A DNA stretch of 64,000 bases from an uncultured Corynebacterium sp. (GCF_946222305.1 NZ_CAMIHZ010000010.1:5468-69467), one strand, 5' to 3'; shown: positions 50,177 through 59,422, counted from the stretch's first letter. The notes: generated by a model not told the origin, from the letters alone. Numbers and translations are program-made.

Positions 50177-50403
50177 TGGTCCTTGTGGTTAACGATGCGA
50201 CGGATCTTAGTCATGTTGTACACAACGTATACCAAGCCGATCAGCGGGATCACCATGGAAAAAACGTCGGTTTTCAACAGGAAAATGCCGATCAGGGTAC
50301 TAGCGACAATCACACCACCCGTGATTTGAATGTGGCGGGAACGCCTGCGCACTTCTGCCTTGCGCTGACCGACGATGTCTTCGTTGTTGTAATTATTGAG
50401 CAT
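50170..50403 (-). CDS. Small membrane protein with two TM segments
   Basis: A 77-residue protein with a charged N-terminus (NNEDIVGQRKAEVRRRSR) and two hydrophobic segments (residues about 28-46 and 48-63), ending KIRRIVNHKDQW. Family not recognised. It overlaps the upstream YigZ gene by 11 nt and the downstream S4 gene by 7 nt, so the three form a tightly coupled operon. Function unknown. Confidence 0.65.
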   Translation of the reverse strand: MLNNYNNEDIVGQRKAEVRRRSRHIQITGGVIVASTLIGIFLLKTDVFSMVIPLIGLVYVVYNMTKIRRIVNHKDQW

Positions 50404-51049
50404 GTGGGGATTCTACCCATGTCTCGCCATCACTTTCGACTTCAACCTGCCCACCAGTCAACGCGGCAATTCGGTTTTCCAACCCCTCACGGTCATCGGT
50501 GGCCACACGCATGGTCACCTCCGCGGCGTACTCCACGTCTTGCACATCGAAATCGGCACCGCGGATATCGGCTTCCACCCTTCCGGCTTCGGCGTGGCCC
50601 AGTTGGAAACGGAAAAGCTGGCGCTGTCGGCGTCGGACCAAAGAAAGCTCCTCCAACGTCTGACGAGTGGCATCCTGATAAGCCCGTACGAGCCCGCCAG
50701 TGCCCAGCAAAACCCCACCGAAGTAACGAACGACGACCACAGTGACGTCCTCAATACCGCGCAGTACCTCAAGCATGGGCTTGCCTGCCGTACCTGAGGG
50801 CTCGCCATCGTCGCTCGAGCGCTCTACCGGCTGCGCAGCGGGCTGGTGAATAATGTAAGCGCTGCAATGGTGGCGGGCGTCCGGGTACTCCGAACGGATG
50901 TGGGCAATGAATTCCCGGGCCGCCGTTTCGGTCGGGGTGCGTGCGGCCAGACCAATGAACTGCGAGCGCTTGATTTCGATCTCAGCCCGAGCGGCCACGT
51001 GGCCCTGGTGCGGAGCAGGACAGATATAGTCTTCGGCTTTGGTCGGCAT
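50393..51049 (-). CDS. YigZ/IMPACT family protein
   Basis: A 218-residue soluble protein of the YigZ (UPF0029) family. The N-terminal domain holds the motif EIKRSQFIGLAARTPT, the central region has HHCSAYII, DGEPSGTAGKPMLEVL and VVVRYFGGVLLGTGGLVRAY, and the C-terminal part has a DUF1949-type fold. The role is unclear; relatives bind ribosomes or influence translation (IMPACT in eukaryotes). It starts at ATG 51049; the open frame continues far upstream opposite treZ, but that part lacks any family similarity. It is divergent from treZ with a 30-nt gap. Confidence 0.88.
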   Translation of the reverse strand: MPTKAEDYICPAPHQGHVAARAEIEIKRSQFIGLAARTPTETAAREFIAHIRSEYPDARHHCSAYIIHQPAAQPVERSSDDGEPSGTAGKPMLEVLRGIEDVTVVVVRYFGGVLLGTGGLVRAYQDATRQTLEELSLVRRRQRQLFRFQLGHAEAGRVEADIRGADFDVQDVEYAAEVTMRVATDDREGLENRIAALTGGQVEVESDGETWVESPHAQ

Positions 51050-51066
51050 GGAATCATTATCGCAGT

Positions 51067-51080
51067 TAGTGTTAGGGCTA
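51067..51080 (+). promoter_or_regulatory. Candidate leaderless -10 box of treZ
   Basis: TAGTGT (51067-51072) is 7 nt before ATG 51080, in the 30-nt divergent gap with the YigZ gene (minus-strand GATAAT near 51060 may serve that gene). Confidence 0.4.
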
Positions 51081-52771
51081 TGGACAAGGCCATGGTTGCA
51101 GACGCGCACGCAGGTTCCACGAAACCAGCCAACTACTCTGTGTGGGCACCCCACGCAGACGAGATACAGTTGGTTCTCAACGGGGAAAAACACCCCATGA
51201 CACGCGCCGGGGAATGGTTCACCACCCAGATTGAACCGCAGCGAGGCGATCGCTACGGGTTTTCCATTAACGGCGGGGATGCCATTGGTGATCCATGTTC
51301 GCGCCGCCAGCCCGACGGCATCCACGGGCTTTCCGAACATTGGGAGATCGATCACCCACGCTCCCCTATTAACACGGATCTGGCGGGGCAAGTTCTCTAC
51401 GAATTGCACGTGGGGACTTTCACTCCGGAGGGCACGCTTGATTCGGCGATCGCGAAACTGGATTATCTGTCGGAGTTGGGGATTACCGCGGTGGAGCTCA
51501 TGCCCGTCCAACCTTTCGGCGGTAAGCGGAACTGGGGTTACGACGGGGTGTATTGGCATGCCGTTTCGGAAGTTTACGGTGGGCCGGACGCCTTGGTACG
51601 TTTTATCGACGCCGCGCATGCCCGCGGGATCGCTGTGGTTCTGGATGTCGTCTACAACCATTTCGGGCCAGACGGGGCCTACGGAAACCTGTTCGGCCCA
51701 TACACGGCCGGCGGTTCGACAGGGTGGGGTGAAGTCGTGAACTTGCAGGGGCATGGCTCCGATGGAGTACGCAAGTACATTCTGGAAGCCGTGCGCCAGT
51801 GGACGCAGGATTTCGGTATCGACGGGCTGCGCTTGGACGCGGTCCATGCTTTCGATGACACGGGCGCCTACAGTATCACCGAGCAGATCCGCGATGCCGC
51901 CGCGCCGAGTTTCGTGATCGCCGAAACCGACCAAAACGATCCGAAATACATCGAGCGTTTCGGCATTGCCCAGTGGAATGACGATATCCACCACGCCATC
52001 CACGCCGCGGTATCCGGCGAAACCCATGGCTACTACGCGGATTTCGGTTCGACGGAAGTGCTGGCGCGAACCCTGAAAAACGGGTTCTGGCACGACGGGA
52101 AGTATTCGACGTTCCGCGGCCGGACCCATGGCCGTCCGCTGACATTCGACGACGAGGGTGCGCAGCGCCACCAACTAGTGACGTACACCACTACCCATGA
52201 TCAAACCGGCAATCGCGCCCGCGGCGATCGCCCCAGCATGAACCTCACGGGTCCGCAACAGGTGCTGAAGGCAGCCCTCGTGCTGATCAGCCCGTACACT
52301 CCCATGCTGTTCATGGGTGAAGAATGGGGCGCTTCCACCCCGTTTGCGTTCTTCGTCGACCACGAAAATCTGGAGCTCAACGATGCCACCCGCGCCGGGC
52401 GCCTCCGCGAGTTCTCCCGCCTGGGTTGGGCACCCGAAGACGTACCGGATCCCGCGGCAGCGGAGACCTTCGAGGCGTCGAAATTAAATTGGGAAGAGAG
52501 GCACAGCGGTGAGCATGCCCGTATCGCCGAGGCCTACCGAGATCTGCTGGCGATGCGAGCGCAGCTGGACATCGCCGATGCAGAGGTAGTCGAGGCCGCA
52601 CACGCCGACGGTTGGTTACGCATGGGGTATGCGACCGAAGCCTACGTCGTGACGGTCGTCGCCAATCTTTCCGACGCCACGCGCCTGCCCACCGACGGGC
52701 CGGAGCTGGGGCCGTGGGAGGTGCGTATCGACGTGGCTGCTGCGGAACCGGACACCACGCAGGAGGACTAG
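51080..52771 (+). CDS. treZ: Maltooligosyltrehalose trehalohydrolase
   Basis: A 563-residue GH13 enzyme that releases trehalose from maltooligosyl-trehalose made by TreY. An N-terminal beta-domain (YSVWAPHADEIQLVLNGE) leads to the barrel: GITAVELMPVQPFGG, VVLDVVYNHFGPDG, nucleophile GLRLDAVHAFDD, acid FVIAETDQND, and TTTHDQTGNRARGDRPS. It is probably leaderless; an ATG at 51092 is the alternative start. Its stop overlaps that of dnaE: the strand-symmetric CTAG at 52768-52771 contains both stop codons. Confidence 0.96.
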   Translation: MDKAMVADAHAGSTKPANYSVWAPHADEIQLVLNGEKHPMTRAGEWFTTQIEPQRGDRYGFSINGGDAIGDPCSRRQPDGIHGLSEHWEIDHPRSPINTDLAGQVLYELHVGTFTPEGTLDSAIAKLDYLSELGITAVELMPVQPFGGKRNWGYDGVYWHAVSEVYGGPDALVRFIDAAHARGIAVVLDVVYNHFGPDGAYGNLFGPYTAGGSTGWGEVVNLQGHGSDGVRKYILEAVRQWTQDFGIDGLRLDAVHAFDDTGAYSITEQIRDAAAPSFVIAETDQNDPKYIERFGIAQWNDDIHHAIHAAVSGETHGYYADFGSTEVLARTLKNGFWHDGKYSTFRGRTHGRPLTFDDEGAQRHQLVTYTTTHDQTGNRARGDRPSMNLTGPQQVLKAALVLISPYTPMLFMGEEWGASTPFAFFVDHENLELNDATRAGRLREFSRLGWAPEDVPDPAAAETFEASKLNWEERHSGEHARIAEAYRDLLAMRAQLDIADAEVVEAAHADGWLRMGYATEAYVVTVVANLSDATRLPTDGPELGPWEVRIDVAAAEPDTTQED

Positions 52772-55700
52772 GCGAAAATACCCTCCCACGTGGTGGCCTT
52801 GAGATCGCCCATGAGGGCTGGTGTCTTATTCACGCGCATTTCTGGGCCGAGGAGGAACTGGAGTTCCTGCTCCCCGTCAATCAGGGTGAGGTAGACATCG
52901 GAATCGCCCTTGTTCTGTCGAAGAACCTGTTTGAGGCGCGCCATATTTTCCGGGGTGGCTTGGTGTACTCGGATGCACAATCGGAGGGGGACGCCACTTC
53001 CCGCGCCGACGGAGAGCTCGGCAGATTTGAGATCCTCGCAAAACAAGCTCATGCGGTCGTCCTTGTACGAGATGCGAGCCTTCGCAAGCACGATATTGTC
53101 CTCCACGATCTGGGGAGCGACCATTTGGTAGGTCTTCGCGAACACCAGCAGTTCCACCTGGGCGCCGTGTTGATCTTCCAACGTACAGATGACCCAAGGA
53201 TTGCCGTTGCGATCCACGCGGCGTTCCACCGAGGAAATAATGCCGCCGATTTTGACCTCGCGGTTATTGGGCAGCTCGCCTGAAAGCACCGTGGTCAGTG
53301 GGGTATCGACTTGGGCATCGAGGGCATCTTCGAAGCCATCGAGTGGATGGCCGGAAACGTAGAGACCGAGCATGTCGCGCTCCATGGCGAGCTCGTGTTT
53401 GCGGTCCCAGTTCTGGTCTGGCACGTCCACGCGGAAGACATCTCCCACGGCTTCGTCGTCCCCGAAACCGGCGAACAGATCGAACTGGCCCTTTGCCGCG
53501 GCCTTCTTGGTGGAGGTCACCGCATCAACCGCATCTTCGTGGACGAGCACTAGGCCCTTGCGCGGATGCCCCAGGGAGTCGAACGCCCCGGCCTTGATGA
53601 GGGATTCAGTCACGCGCTTGGAGGCGGCGGCGATTTCAATTTTGTCCAGGTAGTCGGAGAAATCCTTGAACGCGCCGTGTTCCTCGCGGGAGCGGATGAT
53701 AGATTCCACAACTTCCTCACCCACGTTGCGCACCGCGCCGAGGCCGAAGCGGATATCCTCGCCCACCGACTGGAAGGTGTACGCGGATTCGTTGACATCG
53801 GGCGAGAGCACGCGGATGCCTAGGTGGCGGCAGTCGGCCAGGTAGATAGCGGACTTGTCCTTCTTATCCGCCACCGAGGTCAGTAGCGCTGCCATGTACT
53901 CCGGCGCGTAATTCGCCTTGAGGTACGCCGTCCAGAAGCTCACCAAGCCGTAGCCAGCGGCGTGAGACTTATTGAACGCGTAGCCGGCGAACGGCAGGAT
54001 CGTATCCCACAGGGTTTTGATCGCGGCATCGGAAAAACCGTTGTCTTTCATGCCGGACTCGAAGTTGACGAACTCCTTTTCCAACACCTCTGGTTTCTTC
54101 TTACCCATGGCTTTACGGAAACCATCTGCTTGACCAGCGGTATAGTTCGCTACCTTCTGGGAGATCTTCATGATCTGCTCCTGGTAGACGATGAGGCCGT
54201 AGGTCTCTTCGAGAATTTCCTTGAGGGGTTCTTCCAGCTCCGGGTGGATGGGCACAATGGGTTTGCGGCCGTTCTTACGGTCGGCATACTCCCAGTGCGC
54301 ACCGACGCCCATCGGGCCTGGACGGTACAAGGCCAGCGCGGCCACGATGTCGTTAAAGCCGGTGGGCTTCATGCGCTTCAGCAGTTCCTGCATACCGCCG
54401 GAGTCCAGCTGGAACACACCGAGGGTTTCGCCACGGGCCAGTAATTCGTAAGTGGGCACGTCCTCCGTGGAAAGATTTTCCAGATCCAGCTCGAAGTCCC
54501 GGTTGGCCTTGATGTTGTCCAGCGCATCACCAATCACGGTGAGGTTGCGCAGACCCAAGAAGTCCATCTTCAATAGGCCAATGGCCTCACACGCTGGGTA
54601 AGGCCAGCCGGTAATCAGTGCGCCATCCTGCTTGCGTTTCCACATGGGGATGCAGTCCAGCAGAGGAACACTGGACATAATTACCGCACAGGCGTGCACA
54701 CCGGCTTGTCGGACCACGCCTTCCAAGCCGCGGGCGTCTTGGTAGATCTTGTTGACATCCGGATCGGTTTCGATGAGGTTGCGCACCTCAGCGGCCTCGT
54801 TGTACCGCTCGTGTTCGGGATCCATGATGCCAGACAATGGAATGTCCTTGGCCATGATCGCCGGTGGCAGGGCCTTTGTAATCCGGTCGGCCATCTGGAA
54901 ACCGGCCTGCCCGTAGTGCGCGCGGGCGGAGTCCTTAATCGCTTGCTTCGTCTTCACCGTGCCGAACGTGATCACCTGGGCGATCTTGTCTTCGCCCCAA
55001 CGATCCGAGGCATAGCGGATCATCTCGCCTCGACGGCGATCATCGAAGTCGATATCGATATCGGGCGCGGATGGGCGCTCTGGGTTCAAGAAACGCTCGA
55101 ACAGCAGACCGTGCTCCATAGGATCGATATTCGTGATCGTCAATGCATAAGCCACGAGGGATCCTGCCGCCGAACCACGGCCGGGGCCCACACGGATGCC
55201 CACGCTACGGGCGTACTTAATGAGCTCGGCCACGATGAGGAAGTATGAAGGGTATCCCTTCATATCGATCACTTCGATTTCGTACTTCGCACGATCGATG
55301 TATTCAGTGGGCACGGGCTTGCCAGGGAAGCGATCCTCCAACCCCTTCATGACTTCATGGGTTAGCCACGTGGTGGGTGTTTCCCCTTCCGGCACATCGG
55401 CAATCGGCATGCGGTCAAAGGGGTGTTCTTCCCAGACTTCGCTGTAGTCCTGCACGCGCTCGGCAACCCACAACGTGTTATCGCAGCCTTTGGGGACTTC
55501 CTTATCCCACTGGGCGCGCAGATCTTCTGCGGTGCGCAGGTAGTAGCCGGTTCCAGAGAACGCGAAGCGCTTTCCGCCTTCATCCAAGGTGGGCTCATCT
55601 AGGGTGGAGCCAGTCTGCACGCACAGCATCACTTCGTGGGCGGCGGCCTGGGATTCCAGCACGTAGTGGCAGTCGTTGGTCACCAGTGGGGGCAAATCCA

Positions 55701-56337
55701 ACCGACGGCCAATCTCCATCAGGTCATCGCGCACACGGCGTTCGATTTCCAAGCCGTGGTCCATGAGTTCCAGGAAGAAATTGTCTTTGCCGTAGATGTC
55801 CTGCCAATTCGCAGCGGCCTCCAGCGCTTTGTCGAATTGTCCCAGGCGCAGGCGGGTCTGCACATCACCAGATGGACAGCCGGTGGTCGCGATGATGCCT
55901 TCGGCGTGCTCGGCGATCAATTCAGCATCCATGCGGGGCCATTTACCCAATTGGCCTTCATATGACGCCATCGAGCTGAGGTAAAACAAGTTCCGCAGGC
56001 CCGTCGCGTTTTCCGCGATCATAGTCTGGTGCAGGTATGCACCGGAGGCCGAAACATCATCGGATTTCTGCTCCGGATTACCCCATCGCACGCGGTTCTG
56101 GTTGAAGCGGGATTCGGGCGCGATATAGGCCTCAATGCCGATGATGGGCTTGATATCCGCAGCGGTCATCGCCCGATAAAACGCGTCGGCGCCGAACATG
56201 TTGCCGTGGTCGGTCATGCCCACAGCGGGCATTCCCTGGCGTTTGGCTTCGGCGGCCAGCATATCCACTTTCGCCATCCCGTCGAGCATGGAGTACTCGG
56301 TGTGATTGTGCAGATGTACGAAAGAAGAACCGCTCAT
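52768..56337 (-). CDS. dnaE: DNA polymerase III alpha subunit
   Basis: A 1189-residue replicative polymerase. The N-terminal PHP domain begins SFVHLHNHTEYSMLDGMAKV. The polymerase core holds the catalytic aspartates in SAPDIDIDFDDRR and the GPGRGSAAGSLVAYAL block. Helix-hairpin-helix and beta-clamp-binding regions follow, then a C-terminal OB fold (VKIGGIISSVERRVDRNGNPW, about 1020-1090). It is the DnaE1 type, of full length. ATG 56337 is preferred: TATTAT lies 8 nt upstream, which gives a leaderless start; TTG 56367 would add ten residues. Confidence 0.97.
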   Translation of the reverse strand: MSGSSFVHLHNHTEYSMLDGMAKVDMLAAEAKRQGMPAVGMTDHGNMFGADAFYRAMTAADIKPIIGIEAYIAPESRFNQNRVRWGNPEQKSDDVSASGAYLHQTMIAENATGLRNLFYLSSMASYEGQLGKWPRMDAELIAEHAEGIIATTGCPSGDVQTRLRLGQFDKALEAAANWQDIYGKDNFFLELMDHGLEIERRVRDDLMEIGRRLDLPPLVTNDCHYVLESQAAAHEVMLCVQTGSTLDEPTLDEGGKRFAFSGTGYYLRTAEDLRAQWDKEVPKGCDNTLWVAERVQDYSEVWEEHPFDRMPIADVPEGETPTTWLTHEVMKGLEDRFPGKPVPTEYIDRAKYEIEVIDMKGYPSYFLIVAELIKYARSVGIRVGPGRGSAAGSLVAYALTITNIDPMEHGLLFERFLNPERPSAPDIDIDFDDRRRGEMIRYASDRWGEDKIAQVITFGTVKTKQAIKDSARAHYGQAGFQMADRITKALPPAIMAKDIPLSGIMDPEHERYNEAAEVRNLIETDPDVNKIYQDARGLEGVVRQAGVHACAVIMSSVPLLDCIPMWKRKQDGALITGWPYPACEAIGLLKMDFLGLRNLTVIGDALDNIKANRDFELDLENLSTEDVPTYELLARGETLGVFQLDSGGMQELLKRMKPTGFNDIVAALALYRPGPMGVGAHWEYADRKNGRKPIVPIHPELEEPLKEILEETYGLIVYQEQIMKISQKVANYTAGQADGFRKAMGKKKPEVLEKEFVNFESGMKDNGFSDAAIKTLWDTILPFAGYAFNKSHAAGYGLVSFWTAYLKANYAPEYMAALLTSVADKKDKSAIYLADCRHLGIRVLSPDVNESAYTFQSVGEDIRFGLGAVRNVGEEVVESIIRSREEHGAFKDFSDYLDKIEIAAASKRVTESLIKAGAFDSLGHPRKGLVLVHEDAVDAVTSTKKAAAKGQFDLFAGFGDDEAVGDVFRVDVPDQNWDRKHELAMERDMLGLYVSGHPLDGFEDALDAQVDTPLTTVLSGELPNNREVKIGGIISSVERRVDRNGNPWVICTLEDQHGAQVELLVFAKTYQMVAPQIVEDNIVLAKARISYKDDRMSLFCEDLKSAELSVGAGSGVPLRLCIRVHQATPENMARLKQVLRQNKGDSDVYLTLIDGEQELQFLLGPEMRVNKTPALMGDLKATTWEGIFA

Positions 56338-56351
56338 GGTTGGCCATAATA
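56337..56351 (-). promoter_or_regulatory. Candidate leaderless -10 box of dnaE
   Basis: On the minus strand TATTAT (56351-56346) is 8 nt before ATG 56337. Confidence 0.45.
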
Positions 56352-56403
56352 GCGCGTCCAGTTTCAATTTCCGCTTCGCCCCATTTTAGATTGGGAAGGC
56401 ATA

Positions 56404-56417
56404 TAACCTTGGTGGCA
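56404..56417 (+). promoter_or_regulatory. Candidate leaderless -10 box of the PLP enzyme gene
   Basis: TAACCT (56404-56409), within TATAACCT, is 7 nt before ATG 56417. It lies divergent from the dnaE promoter in an 80-nt gap. Confidence 0.4.
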
Positions 56418-57595
56418 TGAAACCCGATGTACGCGCCGCTGTTGCACACTTGGATGCCCCTTTTTCTGTCCTCGATCTTGACGCGGCGATTGAGAATTCG
56501 CAGTCCATGACCCGCCGCGCGGAAGGTACCCCTATCCGTCTGGCTAGTAAGTCCATTCGCATTCGCGAACTCATCAGCCGGGTGCTGAAGCTCCCCGGCT
56601 ATCGGGGAATCTTGGCTTTCAATTTGGACGAAGCCATCTGGTTGGTGGAAACCGGCACGAGTGATGATGTTCTAGTTGCCTACCCCAGCGCCAACCGTGA
56701 ATCCTTGCACCGCCTGATGTGCGACGTACACCTGCGCGATCGCATCACCTTGATGGTGGATTCCGTGGAGCATTTGAATTTTATCGATGCTGTCCTTTCA
56801 CCCCAGGAGCGACCGGCGGTGCGGGTGTGTATCGATCTCGACGCCTCGCTGGAAGTCGGCCCCGTCCACATCGGAGCCCTGCGCTCCCCGATCCGATCAG
56901 CCGATCATGTCCGTTCTTTTGTGCGCAGCATCTTGGCGCGCCAAGGCTTCGACATCGTGGGTGTGATGGCCTACGAGGGCCAAATTGCTGGCACCACCGA
57001 TACGTCGGCGGCGATCTCGATCATGAAGTCCCTCTCCGTGAACGAACTCGCGAAACGGCGCGAGGTGTTAGTAAATATCGTGCAGGAAGAGCTGCGGGCG
57101 ACGGGCCGTCCGGCGCTGGAATTCGTCAATGGCGGTGGCACCGGCTCCATCGAGACCACGCGGGCAGAGGAAGTTATCACCGAGATCGGCGCGGGTTCGG
57201 GAATCATCGGCCCTGGCCTGTTCGATCACTACAAGACGTTCCAGCCCACCCCGGCGGAGTGGTTCGTAGTGCCCGTCGTGCGCCGTCCCGCACCAGATAC
57301 TGTGACGGTCGCCGGTGGCGGGCGCGTGGCGTCGGGACCAGCAGGTAAAGATCGACTGCCAGTGGTTGATTGGCCAAAGGATCTGAAGATGGCGGCGTTG
57401 GAGGGCCCGGGTGAGGTGCAAACTCCACTGACTGGTCCTGCGGCAAGGAACCTGCAGTTGGGCTCCCACGTGTGGATGCGTCACGCGAAAGCGGGTGAGC
57501 AGTGCGAGTGGACCGACCAGGTGATGGTGGTGTCCGGCGGCGAGATTGTGGATACGTGGCCGACGTACCGCGGTGAGGGTAAGAGCTTCGTCTAA
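56417..57595 (+). CDS. PLP-dependent amino acid deaminase/aldolase, fold type III
   Basis: A 392-residue alanine racemase-like TIM-barrel enzyme. The PLP lysine is in PIRLASKSIRIREL (about residue 45). GVMAYEGQIAGT and FVNGGGTGSIETT form phosphate-binding blocks; the C-terminal beta-domain ends with a likely metal site (H..KAGEQCEW). It belongs to the D-threonine aldolase / D-serine dehydratase-like group often annotated 'amino acid deaminase/aldolase'. The substrate is not determinable here. The gene is conserved next to dnaE in related actinobacteria, as I recall, but no functional link is known. Confidence 0.85.
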   Translation: MKPDVRAAVAHLDAPFSVLDLDAAIENSQSMTRRAEGTPIRLASKSIRIRELISRVLKLPGYRGILAFNLDEAIWLVETGTSDDVLVAYPSANRESLHRLMCDVHLRDRITLMVDSVEHLNFIDAVLSPQERPAVRVCIDLDASLEVGPVHIGALRSPIRSADHVRSFVRSILARQGFDIVGVMAYEGQIAGTTDTSAAISIMKSLSVNELAKRREVLVNIVQEELRATGRPALEFVNGGGTGSIETTRAEEVITEIGAGSGIIGPGLFDHYKTFQPTPAEWFVVPVVRRPAPDTVTVAGGGRVASGPAGKDRLPVVDWPKDLKMAALEGPGEVQTPLTGPAARNLQLGSHVWMRHAKAGEQCEWTDQVMVVSGGEIVDTWPTYRGEGKSFV

Positions 57596-57626
57596 AAAGA
57601 CTGGCTGCACTACTTTCCCAGCCGAA

Positions 57627-58529
57627 TCAGGCTCCGCGCGTAGCCTTGGTGCCCCGCTGCAGCAACCGTACCCGGCGCGCACGTGGTGGGCGGTGGCGCA
57701 CCATATCCGTCAGGAATATCAGCACGGCAACCCAGATGATGCAGAAGCCCACCCAGCGGGCGGCGGGAATGGTCTCGTGATTAACGAAGACAGCCCACAG
57801 CATCTGCATCACCGGGGTGATGTATTGGATCATGCCCAGGCTGGTCAAGCTCATCACCTGCGCGGCCTTGGAAAATAGCAACAGTGGCACGGCGGTCACC
57901 ACACCAGCGGTCATCAGCAACAGCGCGTGGCTAGGGCCGTTTTGCACGAAAGTGCTCTCGCCTTGGGATTGGAGGTAGAGGATATAGATCAATCCCACCG
58001 GCGCCAGCACCAAGGTTTCCGCCGTCAGCGACTGGATGGGTGTGAGTTTCACCTGCTTCTTCGCGAGTCCATACAGGCCGAAGCTCAGCGCCAACCCCAG
58101 CGCGATAATCGGCGGCTGCCCCAGCGCCACAGTCAAGATGATGACCGCCACGGCTGCGATGGCCACACTGAGCAGCTGCAATGGGCGCAGGGATTCCCGC
58201 AGCACCACCACTGCCAACACCACGGTGACCAGCGGATTGATGAAGTAACCCAGAGCTGCATCCGCAACCTGGTTGTTGTTCACGGCATAGATGTACAGGC
58301 CCCAGTTGAAAGAAATCAGCAGAGCAGCTGCCGTCACCTTCAACCACTGAGCCCCCGGGATCTGCCGCATGGATTTCGAGGCCCCGACCGCCACCACCAC
58401 AATGGCCATGAATACCAGCGTCCAAATGAAGCGATGCGCCAGAATCTCTACGGGCGCTGCCGGTTTCAGTAGCGGGAAGAACGCGGGAAATACTCCCCAC
58501 AGCAGATAGGCCGCTAATCCCCAAAACAT
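57627..58529 (-). CDS. rarD: RarD-type EamA transporter
   Basis: A 300-residue membrane protein with ten hydrophobic helices in two EamA repeats. The RarD-type start FWGLAAYLLWGVFPAFFPLLKPA and the block EILAHRFIWTL are clear. SLLGMIQYITPVMQML-like TSLGMIQYITPVMQMLWAV is the second-repeat signature. RarD is linked to chloramphenicol sensitivity in Pseudomonas; the natural substrate is unknown. ATG 58529 has AAGGGGAGAAGCAACC upstream. It converges with the PLP enzyme gene (31-nt gap). Confidence 0.9.
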   Translation of the reverse strand: MFWGLAAYLLWGVFPAFFPLLKPAAPVEILAHRFIWTLVFMAIVVVAVGASKSMRQIPGAQWLKVTAAALLISFNWGLYIYAVNNNQVADAALGYFINPLVTVVLAVVVLRESLRPLQLLSVAIAAVAVIILTVALGQPPIIALGLALSFGLYGLAKKQVKLTPIQSLTAETLVLAPVGLIYILYLQSQGESTFVQNGPSHALLLMTAGVVTAVPLLLFSKAAQVMSLTSLGMIQYITPVMQMLWAVFVNHETIPAARWVGFCIIWVAVLIFLTDMVRHRPPRARRVRLLQRGTKATRGA

Positions 58530-58593
58530 TGGTTGCTTCTCCCCTTTCCGCCGGCATCGTGCGATGCTGGTGCGTTAATATCCGGTTGTTAGG

Positions 58594-58638
58594 TTTTTTC
58601 TTCTTATGCCGACGCCCCATCGCGCCACTTTATTCCGC
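58594..58638 (-). repeat. Mini-repeat long unit, copy 1
   Basis: The minus strand runs GCGGAATAAAGTGGCGCGAT, then GGGGCGTCGGCATAAG with an A-rich tail. It is a 45-bp unit that aligns over its length with the unit at 58673-58716. It lies in the gap between rarD and the hypothetical gene. Confidence 0.65.
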
Positions 58639-58672
58639 TGTCGTGGGGGGCATCTTTTTCTTTCTATTCCGC

Positions 58673-58716
58673 TTCTTCTTTTTATTCCGACGCCACCTCG
58701 GGCCTTATTGTTCCGC
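58673..58716 (-). repeat. Mini-repeat long unit, copy 2
   Basis: The minus strand runs GCGGAACAATAAGGCCCGAG, then GTGGCGTCGGAATAAAAAG. It is 44 bp, an imperfect direct repeat of 58594-58638. The 34-nt spacer between them begins with a third GCGGAATAGAAAG half-copy. Confidence 0.65.
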
Positions 58717-58738
58717 TGCTGCCTTGGGGCTTCGAAAG

Positions 58739-59422
58739 CTATTGGTCCAGCGCCTGCGTGCGTACCCCGATCTTGCCGTAGATCGCATCTTCTGGTGCAG
58801 GCTCCACGGAAAACACGTGATCGGAGAGGGCTCGCAGAAGTTCCGGCGTGCCGTAGACCAGCATGGCGTCGAAACGCACATGTCGGGCTCCCTCGGGATC
58901 GCCACCGGCTTGAATCACCGCGGCATCCTGAAAGACATCTTCCCGTGTGTGCCCGACGGCAGGTTCCCCGACCGGATCGGCTTGCAGCCCCACACCGGCG
59001 GCGTAGAGAGTGCTCACACGCAAGCGCTCGCCTTGGCCTTCCACCTCCGCGAGCGTGCGCGCTAAGGATTCCGAGGTCCACGGTTTGTCCGCCAGCACCA
59101 AGGCCCATCGGGGTTGGGTTCCGGTGGTCTCCGCGAGCACCTTTTTGGCACGCTGCTGATACTGCGCCCGGGGCGTGTCATACGGTCCGAGCTGGTCACC
59201 ATTCACCGTGGGGGACGACGAATCGTTGGCGGCACCCAAGGCTAGCAACGTGAGCAGCAACGCGATGGTGCACACTCCGGAAAGCCAGGCAACCCACGCG
59301 GGTTTGCGAGTGTCCTCCCAATCCAATTGGCGACGGCGGCGCTTATCCACCGCGATCGATTGCGAACGGCGGTGGTGATAATGGCCGGGATCCGATTCGG
59401 TATGTGGGGCTTTAGATTCCAT
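58739..59422 (-). CDS. Hypothetical single-pass membrane protein
   Basis: A 227-residue protein. Residues 1-40 are hydrophilic and His/Arg-rich (HYHHRRSQSIAVDKRRRRQ); residues about 45-64 are one membrane helix (VAWLSGVCTIALLLTLLAL). The external domain (65-227) has alternating helices (RWALVLADKPWTSESLARTLAEVEG, RVSTLYAAGVG) and I do not recognise it. ATG 59422 overlaps the rluD stop region by 11 nt, so it forms an operon with rluD and lspA. Function unknown. Confidence 0.7.
   Translation of the reverse strand: MESKAPHTESDPGHYHHRRSQSIAVDKRRRRQLDWEDTRKPAWVAWLSGVCTIALLLTLLALGAANDSSSPTVNGDQLGPYDTPRAQYQQRAKKVLAETTGTQPRWALVLADKPWTSESLARTLAEVEGQGERLRVSTLYAAGVGLQADPVGEPAVGHTREDVFQDAAVIQAGGDPEGARHVRFDAMLVYGTPELLRALSDHVFSVEPAPEDAIYGKIGVRTQALDQ

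Noticed and set aside
51050..52174. Long open frame opposite treZ, continuing the YigZ frame upstream
   Set aside because: It lies fully antisense to a clear GH13 enzyme, has no domain similarity, and YigZ family proteins start at 51049. G+C-rich codon bias leaves such frames open.
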